From a virus: 37,974 nucleotides of DNA. The DNA lies in IMG/VR virus record IMGVR_UViG_3300005538_000221, positions 1-37,974 of that record. One strand, written 5' to 3'. Position numbers and translations under genes: made by a program. Below are positions 1 to 7,723 of the stretch, in pieces. Below the pieces are notes generated by a model that did not search any database, was not told the origin of the DNA, and saw nothing but the letters and a program-made list of their open reading frames with translations. The stretch's first letter is position 1. Each line of letters starts with the position of its first letter.

Positions 1-1218
1 CTACCCTCCCCACACCGGCACCACCTTCAGATGCCGCTCGATCGCGTCCCGCAGCTTGGGCGGGACCGTTTCCGCCTCCTTCCATACCTCGCGGAAGCGC
101 TCGACCGTGTCGCGGACGGTGTCGCGCGTCTGCTTTTCCGGGAGCCCGACCTTGTCGGCGAAGCGGGCGAACTGGTCGTGCGTCAGCGATGCGAAGGATT
201 TCGATCCGGCGAAGCTGAGCGCGAGCTTGTCGTTCGGGATGTAAGCGATGGTCGACACGAAGTCGTAGGCCGGCGCCAGTTGCGCCTGGCGCCGGTCGGG
301 ATAGACGAGCGACCAGTTCTTGGCGTGCATGTCGCCATTGCCGATCAGGGCATTGAAGACGAACCGGCGCAGGAACTCCGCGATGCCCGCCTCGCCGGTC
401 TCGATCCAGAGCACGTGCGCGATGTTGCCGTAGCTCGCCTTGCCGTATTTCTTTTCCGGATAAAGCCCGAAGACCTGCGCGAAATCCTCCATATGCACGG
501 CCCCGCCTGCGGCGGTTCTATCGAATCGGCGGATGACGAAGGCGTTGACGCCGATGCTTTCCATTCCCTGCGGCAGTCCCGAAATCCGCGCGGCCGGCGT
601 CAAGAAAGTCTCAGGCACATCGATGCCGACACTACGCGCCAGCTCCATCATCGCGAACTCGTTCTCAGGCACGTCGGGATAAACGGGCGACGGCAACTTG
701 ACGATCCAGGAGCCGCCAACGCCTTCCGCCGGAATCGTCAGGCCTCCCGAGGCTTCCTTGACTGCGGAGAATTTGAGCTGAACGCCGGCGAGCGAGAAGC
801 GCAGGATGCCGTCTGCCTCCATGCCGCCGGGCGCCTCAGGAAGATCGTCATCGGAAGGCGGAAGAGATTCGCCGCCGAACGGCACGATTTTCAGAGCGCC
901 CGGCAAATCATGTCCGAGTGCCCAGATCAGATGGAATTCACGAACCGGATTCACACCCGCGCGCGCCGCCAGATAGTCCCACATCGAGCCTTCGGGCAGC
1001 AGGTTGGAGAAAAACGGCGGAAGCCTAGTCTGCGTCGGCGCGACATCGGCGATCAGGCCGCCGAACGCATCCTTGAAGGAAAGGCTGAGCGTCGGGCGCT
1101 GCGCGTTCGCGATATAAGCCTCGTCGAAAGCAAATAGAGCCTTGTCTCCCGGCAGCCTGGTCAACATGCCGATCGATCGGTCGTAGAGACGAACGTCGAG
1201 GACCGACAGCTCAGGCAT
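1..1218 (-). CDS. hipA: HipA-family Ser/Thr kinase toxin
   Basis: Type II toxin of a HipBA module. HipA kinases phosphorylate a translation component (glutamyl-tRNA synthetase for E. coli HipA) and cause growth arrest; the target here is not known. The 405-residue length is close to the family's roughly 440. Visible kinase features are the Ser-containing loop FSLAGVQLKFSA (141-152), the WIVK strand (171-174), IRRFDR (229-234), the catalytic loop GNGDMHAKN (293-301) and the metal-binding APAYDF (315-320). These are intact, so the kinase is probably active. The start overlaps the end of the hipB-like gene by 8 nt, typical of a coupled antitoxin-toxin operon. The stop codon is at the very edge of the window. 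It sits beyond the terminator of the tail cluster and is probably an independent module. Confidence 0.93.
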   Translation of the reverse strand: MPELSVLDVRLYDRSIGMLTRLPGDKALFAFDEAYIANAQRPTLSLSFKDAFGGLIADVAPTQTRLPPFFSNLLPEGSMWDYLAARAGVNPVREFHLIWALGHDLPGALKIVPFGGESLPPSDDDLPEAPGGMEADGILRFSLAGVQLKFSAVKEASGGLTIPAEGVGGSWIVKLPSPVYPDVPENEFAMMELARSVGIDVPETFLTPAARISGLPQGMESIGVNAFVIRRFDRTAAGGAVHMEDFAQVFGLYPEKKYGKASYGNIAHVLWIETGEAGIAEFLRRFVFNALIGNGDMHAKNWSLVYPDRRQAQLAPAYDFVSTIAYIPNDKLALSFAGSKSFASLTHDQFARFADKVGLPEKQTRDTVRDTVERFREVWKEAETVPPKLRDAIERHLKVVPVWGG

Positions 1219-1501
1219 CGTCTTCGTCGATCCGATAGGCCGGGGTTTGAGCGGGCACGGCTTCGCGCTCCAAGGCTTGCACTGCGGGCAGCAGGCGGCG
1301 CGGCACGAGTTGGACTTCGAGGTCCAAGGCGCGCGCGAGTTCGATCAGGCTCGACGTTTGAAGATCGACGCCGCCGTTTTCGATCTTGGAGATATGGCTT
1401 TGCGGCACCCCGACCTTTTCGGAGAGCGCGCGCTGGCTCAACCGCTTGCTTTGGCGGGCCGATCTGAGGATTTCCGGTATGATGCCTAGCGACGAAGCCA
1501 T
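1211..1501 (-). CDS. hipB: HipB-like XRE antitoxin
   Basis: Small DNA-binding antitoxin of 96 residues. It has a Cro/CI-type helix-turn-helix at about 9-62, with recognition-helix region RALSEKVGVPQSHISKIENG at 24-43. The C-terminal tail (from about 65) is probably flexible and would contact HipA. HipB proteins dimerise, neutralise HipA and repress their own promoter. The gene is first in the operon and overlaps hipA by 8 nt. An AT-rich upstream region carries a near-consensus promoter and an inverted repeat overlapping its -35 box, as expected for autoregulation. Confidence 0.92.
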   Translation of the reverse strand: MASSLGIIPEILRSARQSKRLSQRALSEKVGVPQSHISKIENGGVDLQTSSLIELARALDLEVQLVPRRLLPAVQALEREAVPAQTPAYRIDEDDA

Positions 1502-1530
1502 GATGTGCTTTTCTATATTATCTAGCCTCT

Positions 1531-1559
1531 ATTATATGCTGTAGAATATCACATATCAA
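1531..1559 (-). promoter_or_regulatory. hipBA promoter
   Basis: On the minus strand, TTGATA (1554-1559) and a perfect TATAAT (1531-1536) are separated by 17 bp, about 30 nt upstream of the hipB-like start codon. The local sequence is much richer in A+T than the rest of the window. Assignment is by consensus match only. Confidence 0.75.
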
Positions 1560-1574
1560 GAGTTTGATGTTCTA
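1542..1574. promoter_or_regulatory. Inverted repeat, likely HipB operator
   Basis: A 33-bp imperfect palindrome with 10-bp arms TAGAATATCA and TGATGTTCTA (9 of 10 pair). An inner ATCAA/TTGAT pair flanks its centre. It covers the -35 box of the hipBA promoter, where an autorepressor such as HipB would bind. The operator role is inferred from position and symmetry. Confidence 0.55.
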
Positions 1575-1596
1575 AAGCATATTAATTATCACAATT

Positions 1597-1614
1597 GATG
1601 TATTTAAATACATC
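1597..1614. repeat. Perfect 18-bp palindrome in AT-rich gap
   Basis: GATGTATTTAAATACATC is a perfect 18-bp palindrome lying between the hipBA promoter and the tail-operon terminator. It could be a second regulator-binding site. It does not resemble the hipBA inverted repeat or the TAGG-N6-CCTA operators, so no function is assigned. Confidence 0.5.
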
Positions 1615-1647
1615 GCCTTGAACTCCTTGGGATGCGTATATAAAGCG

Positions 1648-1678
1648 AAAAACCCCGGCAGCCTTGCGGCCGCCGGGG
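1648..1678 (-). terminator. Intrinsic terminator ending the tail operon
   Basis: On the minus strand a GC-rich hairpin, with CCCCGGC and GCCGGGG as outer arms (1653-1678), is followed directly by TTTTT (1648-1652). It lies 28 nt past the stop of the last leftward gene of the cluster. It separates the tail operon from hipBA. Confidence 0.85.
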
Positions 1679-1706
1679 TGTCCCCTCCGACAGTCTTGGG
1701 AAGGCG

Positions 1707-2000
1707 TCAGTTCGAAGGCGTCTCGAACTTCGCCATGAAGGCCTGGAGCAGGAGGTTGGCGACCTTGCTCAGCTCGGCGCCTTCCTGGTTCTCGACATAG
1801 GTCCAGGTGTCGGCCGCGGCCTCGCCCCAGCTCTTGCCCGCCTGGAGCGCGCCGGCGAACGTCGTCTGCGCGCCGTGGAAGATGTTGATCTCGTCGTCGG
1901 GCAATTCGCCGAGCAGCGTGTTGAAGGTCGCCGACACGCGCGACCAGATGGACAGGGCGTCCGCCTTGAGCATCGCCCAGATGCTTTCGAGGAAGTTCAT
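1707..2000 (-). CDS. Small hypothetical protein, last gene of tail cluster
   Basis: A 97-residue protein not recognised as any family. It begins MNFLESIWAMLKADALSIWS, an amphipathic and fairly hydrophobic stretch, and is predicted mostly helical without a clear membrane span. The start at 2000 is chosen because AAGGAG lies about 6 nt upstream on the minus strand; the longer reading from 2153 has no such site. The gene lies between a palindrome-rich gap and the operon terminator, so it is probably expressed with the tail genes. A role as a virion accessory or lysis-related protein is possible, but nothing in the sequence shows it. Confidence 0.7.
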   Translation of the reverse strand: MNFLESIWAMLKADALSIWSRVSATFNTLLGELPDDEINIFHGAQTTFAGALQAGKSWGEAAADTWTYVENQEGAELSKVANLLLQAFMAKFETPSN

Positions 2001-2044
2001 GGAAGTCTCCTTGAGGGTAAGACGCGGGCAACGCCGCGCCGGGC

Positions 2045-2124
2045 GGCCATCCGAAAACGCTGCGGCGTCCCTGCTCACGGCCACCCTCAAGGGGACGGAT
2101 GAGCACGCAGCGCTCCGGATGGCC
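2045..2124. repeat. Long imperfect hairpin in 2001-2208 gap
   Basis: Three nested inverted pairs line up around one centre: GGCCATCCG/CGGATGGCC (2045-2053 and 2116-2124), CGCTGCG/CGCAGCG (2058-2064 and 2106-2112) and TGCTCA/TGAGCA (2072-2077 and 2100-2105). No T-run follows on either strand, so it does not look like an intrinsic terminator. It resembles an extragenic palindromic element. Confidence 0.6.
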
Positions 2125-2152
2125 TTCCGCCGGGGCGTTCCTTCACGGCGCA

Positions 2153-2194
2153 CCCCGGCATGACGGACCCGTCGCCGGGCGCGTCATGCCGGGG
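2153..2194. repeat. Extragenic palindrome, 13-bp perfect arms
   Basis: CCCCGGCATGACG (2153-2165) pairs perfectly with CGTCATGCCGGGG (2182-2194) across a 16-nt loop, immediately after the stop of the signal-peptide fibre-like gene. No T-tract follows. It may slow transcription or protect the 3' end of the transcript. Its sequence differs from the three REPIN-like elements elsewhere in the window. Confidence 0.7.
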
Positions 2195-2208
2195 GCTTTG
2201 CGGTTTCG

Positions 2209-4839
2209 CTACAGGGTGCCGTCGGCTGCCAATTGCCAGGCCGAGCCGTCGAAGATCGCGTCCACCCAGCCCGCGGTCCCGGACGCGATGGTCTTCAGCG
2301 TCGAGCCGCCGCCGTCCTTCACGGTCTCGGTGAAGGCGCCCAGCCCGGTTCGCGTGATGCGGAACCTGGCGCCCGTCTTGACCGTGGTGCCCTTGGCGTC
2401 GGTGTCGCTGAGCGTGACCGTGCGGTTGGCGCTGAGCGTCGCGGTCACGTTGATGCTGCCCGCGTCGGTGAGATAGAACGCGGCCTTGTCGGCGTCACCT
2501 TGCGTCTGATAGCCCGTCTCGCCGGTCCGGAACCAGTTGGTGCCGTCGCTTTGCAGCAGCCCGGCGCCGCCGCCGAGATCGGGGATGTAGTAGGTCTGCC
2601 CCTTGAAGCCGACGGCAGGCGGCAGATTGGCGACCGTTGCCGTCCGCGCGCCGACCTGGACGAGGAAATAGTCCGACAGGATCGCGCGAAGCTCTGCCAG
2701 GTCGGCCGTCGTGAGATGGCCGGCGAAAGCGAAGCTGACGGCCGCGGTCGAATACTCGGCCCCGGTCGCGTCGTTGGTCCCGAGGAACGCGATGCTGTTG
2801 ACCGCATTCGCCTGGCTGGCGCGCGCGATGCCGGTCGAGGTCTCGTCGATCGATGCCGAGATGGTGCCGGTGGCCGCGGGATCGCGCAGCAGCGAGAACA
2901 TCCCGGTGTACCGCGCGGGCGTATAGTTGTCGCTGGTCGCGTCGTTGAGGCGGACCGTCAGCACGCCCGAGGTCGCGGACTGCAGGTACATCCGTCGGCC
3001 CGTGCCGGGCGCGTTCTGGCCGATGACGGCCGCGGCGCTGGCGGAGGCGGCGTACACATAGGCGCCGACCGCGAAGTCGTCCTGCGATCCGCCGAGATCC
3101 GCTTCCTTGCAGCCCGTGTCGAGAAGCGCGCCGGACACGCCCGTGTAGCCGCGATTGGCGGTGAAGGTCGGCGAGCCGACGACCGTGATGGTACAGGTTC
3201 CGGGCTTCACCCAATTGAGCAGGGTGTCGTTCTGGTTCGGCAGCGCGAAGACCCACAGGCCGGTGAGGCAATGCGCGGTGCAGGTGCCGCTCACCAGAAG
3301 GCTGTTGTCCTTGAGCTTCTGATAGACCTGCTCGATCTCGCCCCGGAGCTGATCCGAAGCGCGATTGTTGAACCTCGCCAGAAGCCCGCGCGAGCCGACA
3401 TTCGCGGTCGCGACCTGACCATCGCCGATGCGGCGCCAATTGGATTGATCGCCGAACACGATGGCGGGACCGCCGCCCTCGTCCGACGCTTGTTGCAATC
3501 CAGTCTTGATGACGGCAGGCAGGCTTGCCACGGGCGTGGCCGCGAGCACGGCGGGCGTATAGCCATTATATTGACTGACGACCTGCGAGACGTTGCCGCC
3601 GCCGTTGAGCGTGACGGTTCCCACCAGCGTCTGCCACGAGAGGCTGGGATTGACCTGGATGCCCATGACGGAATCCAGAGCCGGCGCGGTAGTCGAAGAT
3701 CTGAGGGACGTGAACGCGCATTCCGTAGTGGCGGGAGGCCCGCCCATCACCCCCGAGTAGTTCCCCTCGGCTCCCGCATAGGTGACGTCGGACAATTCGA
3801 TGTGCGTCGGATCGGAGCTGCTGAAGACAGTGTGCGGATCATCATAGACGTCGGCTGCGGATACGAAGAAATTGACGCAGGTGATGGCGTCGCCGGACTG
3901 GAAATTCACGCTGCTGCCGAACGCCAGGCACAGCGCGCCCGAGTCGGGGCACGAGGCGTTGCCGCCGCCGCCGGCCGAGGTTCCCGTGACGCCCGTGTCA
4001 GTGCTGCGACTTGCGTAGACGTAATAGGTGCTCCCGGCCGAGCCGATGGTGGAATCCAGAAGGAATTCGCAGGTGACCGGGACATAGGTCATCAGCCGGT
4101 TGATGACGAGCCCGCCGTCGGTGACGGGACACAATTGCAGCCGGGAGTTCGCGTCATCGTGGCTAAGCAGGACGCCGCCATTGTGCAGGTTCCGCTTCAC
4201 GACCGAAGAGGTGAGCGGCGAGTCGAAGCTTTGATAGCCGATGCCGTGATTGACGTAGCGCAGGAGCAAGGCCTTGTGGCCGCCGTCATAGGGTATCCAA
4301 ACCGGCGTGGCGATGCGATCGAAGTCATCGGACTTGATATAGTTCAAGGTATTCGTGTTGTTGGCGTTGTTCGGATCGAAGAAGATGTCGTTGCCGGTGA
4401 GATTGGCGTAGAGCGCGATAGCGCAATCCGTCGCGGGCGACGACGGGCCTCTAACCGTCAATGCCCCGGACACCCCCTCGGCGCTGACGACGTGACCGCA
4501 AGCCAGTTCGGTGCCCACGGCCGGGTACGGCGACGACGTCGGGTTGTCCCGCTGCCACAGCACGATCTGTGCTTCGTTGATCGTCGACGAACCCGTGATC
4601 GTCGCCCCGTCTATCGTCGACGGACCGGTCGTCATCGTCCCGGTGATCGTAGCCCCGTTGATCGTTGCCCCGTTGATCGTCTTGTTCGTCAGGGTCTCGG
4701 TGACGGCGCTGTAGTCGCCCGATTGGGGGGTTACGGCGCCCGTGCGGGTGGCGAAGCTCGTGACCTGCGACGCCGCGGGGCCGATGCAGGCCACGGACGC
4801 GAGCACGGCCAGGAGGATTGGGACAGCTTTGGACCTCAT
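2209..4839 (-). CDS. Fibre-like protein with Sec signal peptide
   Basis: A protein of 876 residues. The start at 4839 is set by AAGGAG 8-9 nt upstream; an in-frame ATG at 4866 is the alternative. The N-terminus (MRSKAVPILL, then a hydrophobic stretch ending GPAASQ) looks like a Sec signal peptide cleaved after about residue 24, which is odd for a tail fibre. Next comes a phage-tail motif (SFATRTGAVTPQSGDYSAVTETLTNKTI) and four to five short NGATI/DGATI repeats like beta-helical stalk repeats. A middle region follows with several Cys residues, then a stretch resembling a LamG/concanavalin-type lectin domain (about 560-740). The end, NVTATLSANRTVTLSDTDA through FDGSAWQLAADGTL, is typical of phage tail-fibre C-termini. 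It is probably a carbohydrate-binding protein encoded with the tail; why it would be exported is unclear. Confidence 0.75.
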   Translation of the reverse strand: MRSKAVPILLAVLASVACIGPAASQVTSFATRTGAVTPQSGDYSAVTETLTNKTINGATINGATITGTMTTGPSTIDGATITGSSTINEAQIVLWQRDNPTSSPYPAVGTELACGHVVSAEGVSGALTVRGPSSPATDCAIALYANLTGNDIFFDPNNANNTNTLNYIKSDDFDRIATPVWIPYDGGHKALLLRYVNHGIGYQSFDSPLTSSVVKRNLHNGGVLLSHDDANSRLQLCPVTDGGLVINRLMTYVPVTCEFLLDSTIGSAGSTYYVYASRSTDTGVTGTSAGGGGNASCPDSGALCLAFGSSVNFQSGDAITCVNFFVSAADVYDDPHTVFSSSDPTHIELSDVTYAGAEGNYSGVMGGPPATTECAFTSLRSSTTAPALDSVMGIQVNPSLSWQTLVGTVTLNGGGNVSQVVSQYNGYTPAVLAATPVASLPAVIKTGLQQASDEGGGPAIVFGDQSNWRRIGDGQVATANVGSRGLLARFNNRASDQLRGEIEQVYQKLKDNSLLVSGTCTAHCLTGLWVFALPNQNDTLLNWVKPGTCTITVVGSPTFTANRGYTGVSGALLDTGCKEADLGGSQDDFAVGAYVYAASASAAAVIGQNAPGTGRRMYLQSATSGVLTVRLNDATSDNYTPARYTGMFSLLRDPAATGTISASIDETSTGIARASQANAVNSIAFLGTNDATGAEYSTAAVSFAFAGHLTTADLAELRAILSDYFLVQVGARTATVANLPPAVGFKGQTYYIPDLGGGAGLLQSDGTNWFRTGETGYQTQGDADKAAFYLTDAGSINVTATLSANRTVTLSDTDAKGTTVKTGARFRITRTGLGAFTETVKDGGGSTLKTIASGTAGWVDAIFDGSAWQLAADGTL

Positions 4840-4891
4840 TTTCGTATGTCTCCTTTTGGAAAGCATGTTCGGATAGGACGTTGCGGTTGCT

Positions 4892-5266
4892 TCAGAACCA
4901 CTCCACGATCTTGGCCGCGGTGCCGCCGGCGATCGCCGCGAGGGCGAGATAGAGCAGCACCCGCCAGACGAAACTGCTGGCGCGGCCGAGCACGCGGTCG
5001 TAGTGCTCGTTCTTGCGCTCGATGGCGTCGAGGCGCTGGCCGCATTTCTCGGCGTTCAGCGCCAGGACCTGCGCGGTCATCGACTGCACGGTCTGGGTCA
5101 AGCCCGCCACCGCGCCGCGCAACGCGCCGCCCACCTCGCGCCACTCCTTGATCGCGTCGCGGATCTCGGAGCGGTCCTCGGCGGCACGCTCCTGCGACTC
5201 CTCGACCCGGCCCAACTGACGCTGCACATCGTCCCATCTTTCGTCGGACGTTTTTCTCCGCGTCAT
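4892..5266 (-). CDS. Coiled-coil protein with C-terminal membrane anchor
   Basis: A protein of 124 residues when started at 5266, where AAGG lies 7 nt upstream; a start at 5311 would overlap the lipoprotein gene. The N-terminal 90 residues are charged and heptad-like (from RRKTSDERWDDVQRQLGRVEE to about IERKNEHYDRVLGR), suggesting a coiled coil. The last about 25 residues (VWRVLLYLALAAIAGGTAAKIVEWF) form one membrane span. It follows a holin-like gene and an outer-membrane spanin-like lipoprotein gene. Candidate roles are the inner-membrane spanin partner (usually N-terminally anchored, so topology would be reversed) or an anti-holin. No family is recognised with certainty. Confidence 0.75.
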   Translation of the reverse strand: MTRRKTSDERWDDVQRQLGRVEESQERAAEDRSEIRDAIKEWREVGGALRGAVAGLTQTVQSMTAQVLALNAEKCGQRLDAIERKNEHYDRVLGRASSFVWRVLLYLALAAIAGGTAAKIVEWF

Positions 5267-5276
5267 GCGGACGCCT

Positions 5277-5516
5277 TCAGCGCGGCGCGGCGCAGGATTT
5301 CGCGTCGCCATAGTAGCGGCGCCAATCCAGCGCCATGCGCATGATGACGGAGTCCTCCGGCACGGGCGCGAGCGCCTTGCCCAGGGCTTTCAGATCCGCA
5401 TCGCTCCAGGCGCGGAACGGCGGACAGACGGGTTGCGGCGCAGGCACCGGCGCGGGCGCCGTGCTGCAGCCGGCGAGCATGAGCGCCGCGCAGACGAGGA
5501 TCGCGCGCGGCTTCAT
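5277..5516 (-). CDS. Outer-membrane spanin-like lipoprotein
   Basis: A 79-residue lipoprotein. The N-terminus MKPRAILVCAALMLAGC is a signal peptide with lipobox LAGC, so Cys17 would be lipidated. A Pro/Ala-rich linker (about 21-32) and a helical domain ending MALDWRRYYGDAKSCAAPR follow. The pattern of a small lipoprotein with a Trp-Ser-Asp-Ala-Asp-Leu-Lys-Ala-Leu region and a C-terminal DWRRYY...C is common in phage lysis cassettes of Alphaproteobacteria. Its start overlaps the holin-like stop (ATGA), so the two are translationally coupled. It would act in disruption of the outer membrane at lysis, releasing assembled tails. Confidence 0.75.
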   Translation of the reverse strand: MKPRAILVCAALMLAGCSTAPAPVPAPQPVCPPFRAWSDADLKALGKALAPVPEDSVIMRMALDWRRYYGDAKSCAAPR

Positions 5517-5881
5517 TTCGGCCCTCCCGCCTCGAGATCGGCGATGAGCGCGTCCTTGGTCTTGGGCGCGGCATCGTCCGCGCGGCCGAGGATCGCGCGA
5601 GCCACCGGCGCCGAGACGACCTGGCCCGTCTGCGCCGCGGCCTGCACCCGCACCTCGTTGTTGGCGCCGTTGAGCAGGCTCAAGCCGTAGCCGCTCGCGC
5701 CGATGATCAGCGCGCTGACCGCTTCGGCGATGCTCGCGGCGTCGCTCTGGCTCGCCTGATGGGCGACGAGCCAGGAGGCGATGGCACCCGCCGCCGCCGT
5801 CGCCATATGGCGCACTTCGCGCGTCGCGAAGGATTGGACGAAGCTGCTCGAAAGCAGCCATTTGAGGATGTTCATGGTCAT
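5513..5881 (-). CDS. Holin-like membrane protein (Pam3 gp28-like)
   Basis: A 122-residue protein with the pattern EVRHMATAAAGAIASWLVAH followed by a second hydrophobic segment (AEAVSALIIGASGYGLSLLN). This resembles the Pam3 gp28 type of putative holin, in which a short R-H-containing lead-in precedes two weak membrane spans. The hydrophilic C-terminal 50 residues would be cytoplasmic. It overlaps the gp48-like gene upstream and the spanin-like gene downstream by 4 nt each, forming a compact lysis block. No endolysin is adjacent. A holin role is inferred from topology and context. Confidence 0.7.
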   Translation of the reverse strand: MTMNILKWLLSSSFVQSFATREVRHMATAAAGAIASWLVAHQASQSDAASIAEAVSALIIGASGYGLSLLNGANNEVRVQAAAQTGQVVSAPVARAILGRADDAAPKTKDALIADLEAGGPK

Positions 5882-6417
5882 GGCCCGGGTGGAGGTGGGG
5901 GGGGAACGTCATAGAAGAACGAGACGACGCAGGTCGCGCGGTTGTGCAGCCTGATGATGTTCTCCATCGCGGTCCGCGACGCGGCAGGCGTGGTGTTGAG
6001 CGCGTGGACCTCGAAGGCGAACAGCCCGGACCGGCACACCCGCGTCGCCGTTTCCGGCACGGCAAGATCGACGCCCACCGTCGCTGCGAGTGCCACGTAG
6101 TGGCCGGCGCTGAAGCCGCCCGGATCGGAGATCACCGACGTCAGGTTGATGCGCCGGTCCGCCTTGGAGCCGCCCGCGGTGACGCCGAACGCCTCCTCCC
6201 AATCCGGCAGCATGGCGTTGGCGGCGCCGGGATCGAGCTCGGTGACGAACAGATCGGTCAGCATCTGATGCGCGAGCCAGGCGACGTTCGCGATCGCGCT
6301 CATATGCTTGGCGAAGACGGTGTTGGTGTCGCGCGGCCAGGCGGGCCCGCTGGGAAGCAGCGCCTGGGTGGCGTCGAGATAGTCCGCTGAGGTCAGCGTC
6401 GAATAGGGCGCGCTCAT
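5878..6417 (-). CDS. Mu gp48-like baseplate/tail protein (DUF2313)
   Basis: A 179-residue protein of the YmfQ/Mu gp48 type. The N-terminal YLDATQALLPSGPAWPRD (14-31) is the family hallmark, and a conserved LPDWEEAFGV follows at about 70. Family members join the gp47-like wedge protein in the baseplate, between wedge and fibres. The C-terminus ends in a proline run (VPPPPPPGP). The start overlaps the gp47-like stop by 4 nt, matching the Mu order gp47-gp48. Unlike in Mu, the next gene is not a fibre but the holin-like gene; the fibres lie upstream. Confidence 0.9.
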   Translation of the reverse strand: MSAPYSTLTSADYLDATQALLPSGPAWPRDTNTVFAKHMSAIANVAWLAHQMLTDLFVTELDPGAANAMLPDWEEAFGVTAGGSKADRRINLTSVISDPGGFSAGHYVALAATVGVDLAVPETATRVCRSGLFAFEVHALNTTPAASRTAMENIIRLHNRATCVVSFFYDVPPPPPPGP

Positions 6418-7472
6418 TGATAAGCAATCGTTCCGAGAGTGAGGACGATGTGGGGGGTCGCTGCGATGTCGGTGAGAGGCTGGCTCAGGAACTTGGCCTT
6501 GATCTTGCCGGCCGCGACGATCACCGGGATGATCTGGGCCTGCACCGAAAGGCCCGCCCCGATCGCTAGCCCCGCATGCATCGCCGCCAGCGCCTGCGCG
6601 ATGGCGGGGCGCACGCTGGTGGGCACCGAGGGCGAGAGCGTGTAGTTGACCGCTTGCGGCGTCGGCGCCAGGACGGTGAGCTGGTCGGTCACCGGCTTCT
6701 CCGCCTCGATGACCTCGCAGACGGTGTGGACGTCGGCAGAGCGCGGGATGAAGCCGTTCGGGTTGGCGTCCATCACGAAGCGCACCGTGACGGTGCCCGG
6801 ACCGCTTTCGAGCGGGTTGGCGGTGGCGCGCGTGACGCCGGGCACGCTGAGCGCCCAGCGCTGGTAGTCGGAGACGGTGCCCGAGCCGCTCGGCGGGTTC
6901 TTGATTCGCTCGGCGATGCGCCCGCCGAAGGCCAGCGCCGTCTCCGCGTCGAGGCCGTCCGAGAGGCCAGAGCCGTCGACGGTCGCGGTTGCGCCGACGC
7001 CGGTGAGCGCGATCAGGAGCGTCAGCGGCGCGCCCGCGGGCAGATTGCCCGCCACGCCGCCCACGAGCGAGATGATGGGCACCGAAGTGTTGCCGGCGAT
7101 CAGGGTGGCGTCGGCCGTGGTCTTGTATTGATTGCCGAGGCTGTCCTGCATCAGCGTATGGTGCGGGACCGACGCACCGACGCTGCCGGTGAACAGCGCG
7201 TTGCCGGCCGACTGCACCGGCGGCTTCGGCGTCAGGCCGAACAGCGCGCCCCAGCGCGAGAGGTAGTACCAGTCGTCCGCCGTGTTCGGCAGCGCCTGGC
7301 GCGCGAGCCAGTCTGCATAGCCGTAGAGGCCGTAGACCAGCGCCGCGATCACGTCCGACGACACGGTGATGTTGGATTTCGGCAGCGTGCCGTCGGCGCC
7401 CTTGAGCTTGGACGCAAAGAGCGCGCGCGCGCGCAGGCGCAGATCGCTCAACGTGGGACGTTGGAACGGCAT
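6414..7472 (-). CDS. Baseplate J-like wedge protein (Mu gp47-like)
   Basis: A protein of 352 residues. ATG at 7472 is preferred because AGGTGA lies 6 nt upstream; a GTG at 7481 is possible. It begins FQRPTLSDLRLRARALFASKL, typical of Mu gp47/P2 gpJ, with the recurring family features of an N-terminal helical region, YYLSRWGALFGL, and GSGTVSDYQRWALSVPGVTRA before a C-terminal alpha-beta domain. It forms the baseplate wedge that links hub and fibres and changes shape on contraction. It is separated from the upstream gp46-like gene by the whole four-gene fibre array and a REPIN-like element. Confidence 0.93.
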   Translation of the reverse strand: MPFQRPTLSDLRLRARALFASKLKGADGTLPKSNITVSSDVIAALVYGLYGYADWLARQALPNTADDWYYLSRWGALFGLTPKPPVQSAGNALFTGSVGASVPHHTLMQDSLGNQYKTTADATLIAGNTSVPIISLVGGVAGNLPAGAPLTLLIALTGVGATATVDGSGLSDGLDAETALAFGGRIAERIKNPPSGSGTVSDYQRWALSVPGVTRATANPLESGPGTVTVRFVMDANPNGFIPRSADVHTVCEVIEAEKPVTDQLTVLAPTPQAVNYTLSPSVPTSVRPAIAQALAAMHAGLAIGAGLSVQAQIIPVIVAAGKIKAKFLSQPLTDIAATPHIVLTLGTIAYQ

Positions 7473-7561
7473 GTTTGTCACCTATGAGAATGGAAAACGG
7501 GAACCGCCGGCGGCCGGCTGGTCAGAACGGGGTGCATTCACGCTGACGCAACAAGCTCCAT

Positions 7562-7688
7562 TGTCATGGCCCGCGACTGCGGGCCACCCAGGTGACGCTT
7601 GCTCTTACCGCGGCAGGAACAATTCCGAGCAGACCTGGTCTCGATGTGCAGAACCCAACTGGGTGGCCCGCAGTCGCGGGCCATGACA
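7562..7688. repeat. REPIN-like element, copy A
   Basis: Two 30-bp palindromic units in inverted orientation (7562-7591 and 7659-7688). Each has the core GGCCCGC-N4-GCGGGCC (7-bp stem, 4-nt loop) flanked by TGTCAT on the outside and CACCCAG on the inside. The end sequences show it is inverted relative to copies B and C. It fills the gap between the giant fibre gene and the baseplate J-like gene. The paired layout matches REPINs, non-autonomous elements mobilised by RAYT transposases; no such transposase is in this window. Confidence 0.85.
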
Positions 7689-7723
7689 GGTTTGTTTGTG
7701 GTTCCTACCGATCTCGACCGGCT

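Noticed and set aside
2233-5151. A 972-codon plus-strand open frame opposite the signal-peptide fibre and its neighbour
   Set aside because: It spans two well-supported minus-strand genes, has shadow-like Arg/Gly composition and no plausible ribosome-binding site or domain.
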